Shown here one piece after another: positions 58,459-64,000 of a stretch of DNA of 64,000 bases (the stretch's first letter is position 1; every line of letters begins with the position of its first letter). The stretch covers positions 203,014 through 267,013 of the forward strand of contig NZ_AUAS01000009.1 in assembly GCF_000428845.1 (NCBI RefSeq). The letters run 5' to 3'. The position numbers and the translations under genes are program-made. The DNA comes from Dyadobacter alkalitolerans DSM 23607 (GTDB lineage Bacteria; Bacteroidota; Bacteroidia; Cytophagales; Spirosomataceae). The notes beneath the pieces are model-generated. The model was not told where the DNA came from. It did no database searches and saw nothing but the letters and a program-made list of their open reading frames with translations.

Positions 58459-59259
58459 TTAACCCAACTGACCACTAATGCGGTTATAAATCCCAGTGGG
58501 TTGCCAGGTTCTCTTTTCTCCTAAAGACATGCGTCGCGATATTTTATAATTTTGAAATGAAAGCTCATTTAAATAATTGATCGCATAAATGTGATCGGAC
58601 GGCAATATGGCTGCGCTTTCATCCTGGGCCCGTTGTTTAATTAGTGCAGCTCCCGCTGGCTCGGAAATGGCCATGATCGGCCCATCGCCCCAGCCCGGAA
58701 TGTAGAATCCCTGCACCTGATTGTCCGTAACATATAATAATGCTGAATCAATGAAATCGGAGAGCACTCCGCTGCGGTCTTCTCCTGAAACATGCTGATC
58801 GATTGCGAGAACCTGCGGAAGATAATGTGCCTCAAACGGCACGATGAATTCGGATGAAGAAGCAGCTGGCAAATTGCTCGTGCTCCTCAAATGCGTATAA
58901 GTGGTTTCAACTTCAAAGCCCAATTTTAGATAAACAGGATATCCATATTCGGTCGCATCCAGATAAATGGTTTTGAATTTGGTCCGGTCAATGTTGGCAA
59001 TAAGGTCTTCCGTGATCGCGTTTCCAAGGCCCTTTTTCCGATGCCCGGCATGCACAACAACACAGGCAAGCCAGGCCGTATCGGCGTGCAGAATAGAGGT
59101 TCCGACGGCTACCAGCTCGCCCTGTTCCGAAATTTTGATCGGATGGCAGCGTGGTGAACTCATAAAATATTCAAATCTGGGAATCAGACTGCCCCAGTCA
59201 GGAGGCTGTAATGCAGACAATTGTGCTAGGTCTGCGGGTAGAAATTCGGAACTCTTCAT
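58459..59259 (-). CDS. GNAT-family N-acetyltransferase, two-domain
   Basis: 266 residues. The N-terminal half is a full GNAT domain with the acetyl-CoA loop ACVVVHAGHRKKGLGNAI and the later YLDATEYGYPVYLKLGFEVE. The C-terminal half (about 140-266) is a second, GNAT-like domain of the YitH/DUF1248-like type. The substrate is unknown. Upstream lies a 110-bp divergent region shared with the sulfurtransferase. Confidence 0.88.
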   Translation of the reverse strand: MKSSEFLPADLAQLSALQPPDWGSLIPRFEYFMSSPRCHPIKISEQGELVAVGTSILHADTAWLACVVVHAGHRKKGLGNAITEDLIANIDRTKFKTIYLDATEYGYPVYLKLGFEVETTYTHLRSTSNLPAASSSEFIVPFEAHYLPQVLAIDQHVSGEDRSGVLSDFIDSALLYVTDNQVQGFYIPGWGDGPIMAISEPAGAALIKQRAQDESAAILPSDHIYAINYLNELSFQNYKISRRMSLGEKRTWQPTGIYNRISGQLG

Positions 59260-59369
59260 GGTTGGCTAATAACTTTTTCGAGCTGCTAAATAGTTAAAAA
59301 TCCTTTTCAGAATTGACGGCAGGTCATAAATATTTATATTTTTAGCAATCAATTCCAAATCCAAAACCT

Positions 59370-60209
59370 ATGGAGATCATTAAAGCCGCAGATGTCAGAC
59401 AGCTCATTGAAGATCAGAAAACCATCATTGTCGATGCCAGGGGCGGTCCGGATGCGTGGGAACGTTTTCGCTCTGCACACATTGAGAATGCTCTTTTTGT
59501 AAATCTGGAAACGGATCTTTCGCAGAAGTCAGACAATGCTGCCCATGGTGGCCGGCATCCTTTGCCAGCTCCGGAAGTCTTTGGTGAAACACTGGGAAAA
59601 TTAGGCATTACTCCGGATGCGGTCGTGATTGTTTATGACGATAAAAAGGGTGCAAATGCTGCTGCACGGTTTTGGTGGATGCTGAAAGCTGCGGGGCATG
59701 AGAAAATATTTGTAGTGAGCGGCGGAATTGAAGCGCTGCAAAAAGCAGGTTTCCAGATCATAAAGGGCGAATCCCAGAGCCAGGTTGCCGCACCAAGATA
59801 TCCATTCGCTGATTATCAATTGCGCCGTGCGGATGCCGATGAAGTCGCCGAGGCAGCGGAACATCCTGACTATATGGTGATTGATGTTCGTGAAAACTAT
59901 CGGTATGTGGGTGAAAGCGAGCCGATTGATCTTGTTGCAGGGCACATTCCCGGAGCTGTCAACATTCCTTTTGCCGGAAACCTGGATAAGGATGGAAATT
60001 TTTTGCCGAGCGAAGAATTGGCCGAAAAATATAAAAGTGCATTGGGCTCACGGGATCCGAAGAATGTAATCGTGCATTGCGGGTCCGGTGTGACGGCTTG
60101 TCATACATTGCTGGCGCTCACCGATGCCGGTATGGATGGCGCCGCACTTTACGTGGGATCATGGAGCGAATGGTCTCGCAATGATAGGCCTGTGGCAACC
60201 GGGAATTAG
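59370..60209 (+). CDS. Sulfurtransferase (3-mercaptopyruvate/thiosulfate type)
   Basis: 279 residues in two rhodanese domains. The first is inactive; the second has the catalytic Cys237 in HCGSGVTACHTLLAL. The loop CGSGVTA is the form associated with 3-mercaptopyruvate sulfurtransferases (SseA-like), whereas classical thiosulfate enzymes usually have CRxGxR/T. Transfers sulfane sulfur to thiols or cyanide in the cytoplasm. It is a single gene. Confidence 0.95.
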   Translation: MEIIKAADVRQLIEDQKTIIVDARGGPDAWERFRSAHIENALFVNLETDLSQKSDNAAHGGRHPLPAPEVFGETLGKLGITPDAVVIVYDDKKGANAAARFWWMLKAAGHEKIFVVSGGIEALQKAGFQIIKGESQSQVAAPRYPFADYQLRRADADEVAEAAEHPDYMVIDVRENYRYVGESEPIDLVAGHIPGAVNIPFAGNLDKDGNFLPSEELAEKYKSALGSRDPKNVIVHCGSGVTACHTLLALTDAGMDGAALYVGSWSEWSRNDRPVATGN

Positions 60210-60342
60210 GTTGGAGAGGCTTATAGGATTGATACGAAGCTTTTTTTACCTCCGTTCACTAATTCAAAATGGACGTGTGTAGTGAAACGGGTTATTTTTG
60301 TTTTGGTTAAAAACGAAACAAACTAAACCTGTAAAACGCGAA

Positions 60343-61374
60343 ATGGGTGCTTATGTCCTTAATTCATCCGACATTCTTGAATTCAACAATTACCCCAACC
60401 CGCAATATGTCGGAGCAGATCGTTACGCTTCGCAGGGTGACGGGTTCATTTGTTTCCGGGAAGAAAAAGTAGGAACACTCCGGTTCAAGAATGCGCTTTT
60501 CCCGCACATGCATGTGATGGATCTGCGTTGGAGCACCAATAAGGAGATTTGCATTCAAGGGAATGATGTAGGCAATAATGTCAACATCAATTTCCATATG
60601 CGGGGAAAGCTGAATACCAAGTTTAAGGGTTTGAACCAAGAACTGAAAATGCGCTCCGCAACGCATAACCTCGTTTTTTCGCCTAATGATGGTGATATCA
60701 ACCACGTCGAGGCGCATGCAGAATTGGAAATGTTTCACATCAGTTTTAACAAAGTCTTTTTCGCTGATATCATTGGCTGCGATGATGCATGGAGTGAAAA
60801 AGTTTTAAATAATCTGGCTCGGAACAAACCTTTTTCCGGCGTGAAGGGAACGATGGATCTTACGCCTACCATGCATCTATTGATTAATGATGTAAGGAAT
60901 TGCCAGTCCGTAGGCCCGCTCCGGAATCTGTTGATCCAATCAAAAACGCTTGAATTGCTTGGTCACCAGATCAGCCAGTTCCGGAATTCAGATTCCGTAC
61001 ATGAAGATATCAAGCCCGATGAAGCAGAAAAATTGTATCATCTGAAAGCCTATCTCGACGCTCATTTCTTGGATGAGCTAAGTTTGACGCAGCTAAGCCG
61101 CATTTGTATTCTCAACGAGTTTAAGCTCAAAAAAGGCTTCAAACTGCTTTTTGGGTCAACTATTTTCAATTATCTGCGTGAAAAACGAATGGCATATGCC
61201 CGCAAACTTCTGCTGGACTGTTCGCTATCTGTGGAAGAAGTAGCCCATAAACTGGGATATGAGCATGCCCATCATTTTTCCACAGCTTTTAAGAAATTCT
61301 ACAAAGAATGTCCATCTTCTTTCAAGATCCACAAATATGCAATTGTGCACCGGTTTCCAGACTTTGTGGTATGA
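60343..61374 (+). CDS. AraC-family transcriptional regulator
   Basis: 343 residues from the ATG at 60343; the longer frame begins with TTG at 60298. N-terminal ligand or dimer domain (about 1-230) without a recognised motif, and a C-terminal double helix-turn-helix: LTQLSRICILNEFKLKKGFKLLFG, then MAYARKLLLDCSLSVEEVAHKLGYEHAHHFSTAFKKFYKECPSSF. A TATTTTTG sequence at 60293-60300 resembles a -7 box. The target is not apparent; the next gene is a small unknown 35 bases downstream. Confidence 0.93.
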   Translation: MGAYVLNSSDILEFNNYPNPQYVGADRYASQGDGFICFREEKVGTLRFKNALFPHMHVMDLRWSTNKEICIQGNDVGNNVNINFHMRGKLNTKFKGLNQELKMRSATHNLVFSPNDGDINHVEAHAELEMFHISFNKVFFADIIGCDDAWSEKVLNNLARNKPFSGVKGTMDLTPTMHLLINDVRNCQSVGPLRNLLIQSKTLELLGHQISQFRNSDSVHEDIKPDEAEKLYHLKAYLDAHFLDELSLTQLSRICILNEFKLKKGFKLLFGSTIFNYLREKRMAYARKLLLDCSLSVEEVAHKLGYEHAHHFSTAFKKFYKECPSSFKIHKYAIVHRFPDFVV

Positions 61375-61409
61375 TATTTTGAATCTAGAACTAACGTTTG
61401 AACAGAGCC

Positions 61410-61688
61410 ATGAAAAATCATATTGAATGCCATTACAAAGACGGAGCACTTGTTTTTTGCACCACGCACAGTTATTCATATACAACTGCCCACCAGATTC
61501 TGGATGTTTTCAATGTGCTGGGGCTGGTTTCTAAATTACGCGTTAAATCCTCCGATTTATTCAGTGTCGTTGGCCGCCTGCATGTCAATTATGATCCGTT
61601 CCAAAACGATCCAGGAAAGTGGAGCGAAGTTGTTTCCGAACTCGTTCGCAACAAAACATTCCTGGAAGAAAAACTCGAATCTTTTTAA
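61410..61688 (+). CDS. Small protein of unknown function after the AraC regulator
   Basis: 92 residues from the ATG at 61410 (the longer frame starts with TTG). Begins MKNHIECHYKDGALVFCTTHS; a helix HQILDVFNVLGLVSKLRV and a C-terminal amphipathic helix are visible. Two cysteines, no signal peptide. An alternative frame at 61423-61698 is open but looks less protein-like. Spacing of 35 bases suggests co-transcription with the AraC gene. Convergent with the following gene, overlapping by 4 bases. Confidence 0.6.
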   Translation: MKNHIECHYKDGALVFCTTHSYSYTTAHQILDVFNVLGLVSKLRVKSSDLFSVVGRLHVNYDPFQNDPGKWSEVVSELVRNKTFLEEKLESF

Positions 61689-61951
61689 CCCTTATTAAGC
61701 TCTTGAAGCTGCTGAATTAATTCGTTTAAGTCTTTTTCAGCTGTTCTAAGCGCTTTTACTTCATCGCTATCCAGCACGCTATCGGCAGGATCGTCAAAAT
61801 TCTTTGCTTCCTCCATCACCTCCGGATTTTCCCTGTTCTCCTGCGAAAATTCGGTCGCAAGACTCAAATTTTTCCTTTCAAATTCAATCTGCTGCCGTTT
61901 CGAAAGAATTCGTTCTTCCAGATCTCTCTTAATGTCCTGTTCCGTATTCAT
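61685..61951 (-). CDS. Small charged coiled-coil protein, function unknown
   Basis: 88 residues, highly charged, with long Glu/Lys/Arg-rich helices (DIKRDLEERILSKRQQIEFERKN and ALRTAEKDLNELIQQLQELNKG) that predict coiled coils, joined by an acidic Asp/Pro-rich linker. No cysteine, signal peptide or membrane segment. Confidence 0.65.
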   Translation of the reverse strand: MNTEQDIKRDLEERILSKRQQIEFERKNLSLATEFSQENRENPEVMEEAKNFDDPADSVLDSDEVKALRTAEKDLNELIQQLQELNKG

Positions 61952-62121
61952 AGTGTTTTTTATTGTTTAAAAATGAGCTGAAAAAACCAAGCCACTGCCT
62001 CCTGCTCAATAGACTTCACCGTTCATTCATTGGTTTGTTGCTGAAAACTTTGGTTTACTAAGATTTGCGAAATGGTGACTTTATATCACCTGCAAATTTG
62101 TAAAACCCTAAAATTCAGAAT

Positions 62122-64000
62122 ATGAAACAGCACTACAAAAAGGGCCTTTATCTCATACTATTTATGCTGTGGGCCGGGGCTTACATATTGAAAATGAGCG
62201 AGCTGGTAACAGGCACACATATCCCGGACCTTCCCACGCAAATCAAAGCAAAGAATATCCCAAACCAAAGCAGTGTCGTCCACGACAGCACCGTCAGCAA
62301 CATTCAACAGAGCCTTGCGAAGCGGGAATACAACATTTCTTTTGACGACGAAAAAAAATCGCTACAAAGCCCGAACCGCAAGCAGGGCCTGCGTGCCTAT
62401 TATAAACCAGGCGAGCTGACAGTGAACAACCGCGTTGACTCGGCAGGCCATAACTTCTCTTTCAAACTCGTCAATGAAGGCATTTACGCAGACGGTCAAA
62501 AAATTCTTGGGCCGCAAACTGATGCAACGCTTAACCACGCAGATAACAAATTGCAGATCAGGCATCACGGCTTTACCGAAGAGTTTGTAAACAATGAGGA
62601 AGGCGTACGCCAGAACTTCATCATCAGTTCCGCACCGAAAACGGCAAAAGAACTTCAAGTAAGGCTATTTGCGAAAGGCTTAAAAGTCAAAGATCTTCAA
62701 AATAACCAGCTGCAATTTTATGCCGAAAACAAGAAAGGCGAGCTTGTAAGCAGTTTGATTTATAAAGATATTAAATGCTGGGATGCAAACGGCGATACAC
62801 TGCCCGCAACAATAAGCTACGAAAATGACTTGGTATTGCTGAGCGTGGCAGTAGAGGATGCCACCTATCCGGTTACCATTGACCCGATTGTTGTTAATGG
62901 GAATCCGGCGAATGCCAGTGTCGCATTCGAAAGCAACCAGGCCGGCGCGTGGATAGGCTATGCCGTTTCAAGCGCAGGGGACATAAACGGAGACGGGTAC
63001 AGCGACTTGCTGGTGGGCGCGCCGATGTTCGACAAAGGACATACGAATGAAGGCGCTGTATTTATCTATCATGGTTCAGCAAGCGGCCCGGTTCCGAACC
63101 CGGCATTAATCCTGGAAGGCAATCAAAATGAAGCGCAATATGGATATTCCGTCTCCACTGCCGGCGATGTGAACAAGGACGGTTACAGCGACATCGTAAT
63201 CGGCGCCCGTTACTACGACAAGGGGCAAACCAATGAAGGTGCGGCCTTTGTCTACCACGGCTCCGCCAATGGGATCCTCGTAAATGCTACTGTTTTGCAA
63301 AGCAATCAGGCCGATGCCAGTTTCGGAAAGTCGGTATCGCTTGCTGGCGATGTTAACGCGGACGGTTACAGCGACCTATTAATTGGCGCACCATCATTCG
63401 AAAACGGAGGGCAAGCAGACGAAGGCGCTGCTTTTATTTTTCAGGGCTCGGCAAACGGCATTAACCCGATCGCAGCCATTACCCTGGAAGGCAATCAAGC
63501 CAGCGGCCAGTTCGGCCACGCAACGGCTGGGGCCGGAGACATAAATGGAGATGGGTACAGTGACATCGTAATCGGCGCCTATGCATTTGACAAAGGCCAT
63601 ACAAACGAAGGGATTGCATTGATCTATCACGGTTCGGCCCTTGGCATTAGCAACAATGCAAATACAATTTTAGAAGGCAACCAGACCAACGCCCAATTCG
63701 GCATATCGGTCTCGGGCGCCGGAGACATCAATGGCGACGGTTACAGCGATCTGGTAGTCGGGGCAAGTGCTTATGACAAAAATTTTGGCGATGAGGGCGC
63801 TGCCTTCATTTATAAAGGTTCAGCCAATGGCGTCATTATCGCTCCTGCATCGATCATTTACTCCAATCAAGGAGCTGCCCAACTGGGCGCGGCCGTTACC
63901 AATGCCGGGGACGTAAATGGCGATGGTTTTAGCGACCTGCTATTAACAGCACCCAGATACGATAAGGGCCAAACCAATGAAGGCGCCGTCTTCCTGCACC
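62122..64000 (+). CDS. Exported FG-GAP repeat (integrin-like) protein, 3' end outside window
   Basis: The frame opens with ATG at 62122 and stays open to the end of the window, so about 626 residues of an unfinished protein are seen. A hydrophobic N-terminal segment (GLYLILFMLWAGAYIL) can serve as a signal or anchor. Residues about 30-260 have no recognised motif. From about 275 there are six FG-GAP repeats spaced about 63 residues apart, each with a calcium loop such as AGDINGDGYSDLLVGAP (62976, 63160, 63345, 63535, 63720, 63905). They build a surface beta-propeller like those in adhesins. The C-terminus, with a possible T9SS domain, is not visible. Confidence 0.88.
   Translation, partial: MKQHYKKGLYLILFMLWAGAYILKMSELVTGTHIPDLPTQIKAKNIPNQSSVVHDSTVSNIQQSLAKREYNISFDDEKKSLQSPNRKQGLRAYYKPGELTVNNRVDSAGHNFSFKLVNEGIYADGQKILGPQTDATLNHADNKLQIRHHGFTEEFVNNEEGVRQNFIISSAPKTAKELQVRLFAKGLKVKDLQNNQLQFYAENKKGELVSSLIYKDIKCWDANGDTLPATISYENDLVLLSVAVEDATYPVTIDPIVVNGNPANASVAFESNQAGAWIGYAVSSAGDINGDGYSDLLVGAPMFDKGHTNEGAVFIYHGSASGPVPNPALILEGNQNEAQYGYSVSTAGDVNKDGYSDIVIGARYYDKGQTNEGAAFVYHGSANGILVNATVLQSNQADASFGKSVSLAGDVNADGYSDLLIGAPSFENGGQADEGAAFIFQGSANGINPIAAITLEGNQASGQFGHATAGAGDINGDGYSDIVIGAYAFDKGHTNEGIALIYHGSALGISNNANTILEGNQTNAQFGISVSGAGDINGDGYSDLVVGASAYDKNFGDEGAAFIYKGSANGVIIAPASIIYSNQGAAQLGAAVTNAGDVNGDGFSDLLLTAPRYDKGQTNEGAVFLH

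Noticed and set aside
61423..61698. Second open frame inside the small gene at 61410-61688
   Set aside because: It overlaps the better frame almost completely; composition is less protein-like and only one can be real.

Overview
The window reads as chromosomal DNA of a Bacteroidota bacterium of the Cytophagales type, most like Dyadobacter or a close relative (inference from gene content, no search run). The support is two secreted proteins with C-terminal T9SS type A sorting domains, a TonB-dependent receptor, a Y_Y_Y/beta-propeller sensor kinase, an AcnB next to a mitochondrial-type aconitase, the menaquinone genes menB and menE, a lysine/alanine-rich TopA tail, promoter candidates of the TTTG-N19/21-TAnnTTTG type and few Shine-Dalgarno sequences. 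Genes are dense. I see no rRNA, tRNA, CRISPR array, transposase, integrase or recognisable phage or defence island.

Region 1 (1-12323, all +) is a tight run: the tail of a WD40 protein, a TonB-dependent receptor with an unusual helical N-terminus, a GNAT enzyme, a nucleotide-carrier-like membrane protein fused to HEAT repeats, a large membrane sensor kinase whose H-box histidine is replaced by Asp, a small soluble kinase with an intact histidine, and a receiver-PP2C phosphatase. It looks like one signalling unit and is the best candidate here for an undescribed system. Region 2 (12330-23557) holds a GT3-type glycogen synthase with a TTG start, a membrane acyltransferase-like protein, a T9SS cargo protein, a sugar isomerase/epimerase-like protein, pgi, a VanZ-like protein, an SDR dehydrogenase coupled to a 71-aa protein, and dnaK.

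Region 3 (23771-34944, mostly -) holds a Tat-exported phospholipase C, the thrS-infC-rpmI-rplT translation cluster, a TPR lipoprotein, an RlmI-like methyltransferase, a secreted protein with a Met/Gly-rich stretch, an EVE protein and menB. menE diverges from menB and is followed by a coupled unknown gene. Region 4 (36925-42098, -) is a probable topA-sirtuin-folD-XRE regulator operon.

Region 5 (42435-47534, +) carries two different aconitases in tandem, followed by a terminator and a small cluster of REP-like palindromes. Region 6 (47798-64000) has lspA with a DUF1080 protein, an M61 peptidase, a large CotH-domain T9SS cargo protein built from three 687-bp repeats, a radical-SAM/DUF4130 DNA-repair pair, a thioredoxin-fold protein without its CxxC, a DUF2059 protein, a GNAT, a sulfurtransferase, an AraC regulator, two small unknown proteins, and the start of an FG-GAP repeat protein that runs off the end.

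Several annotated starts are shorter than the longest open frame, because the longer frames begin at TTG or run into the upstream gene. Functional names rest on motifs I could read by eye.
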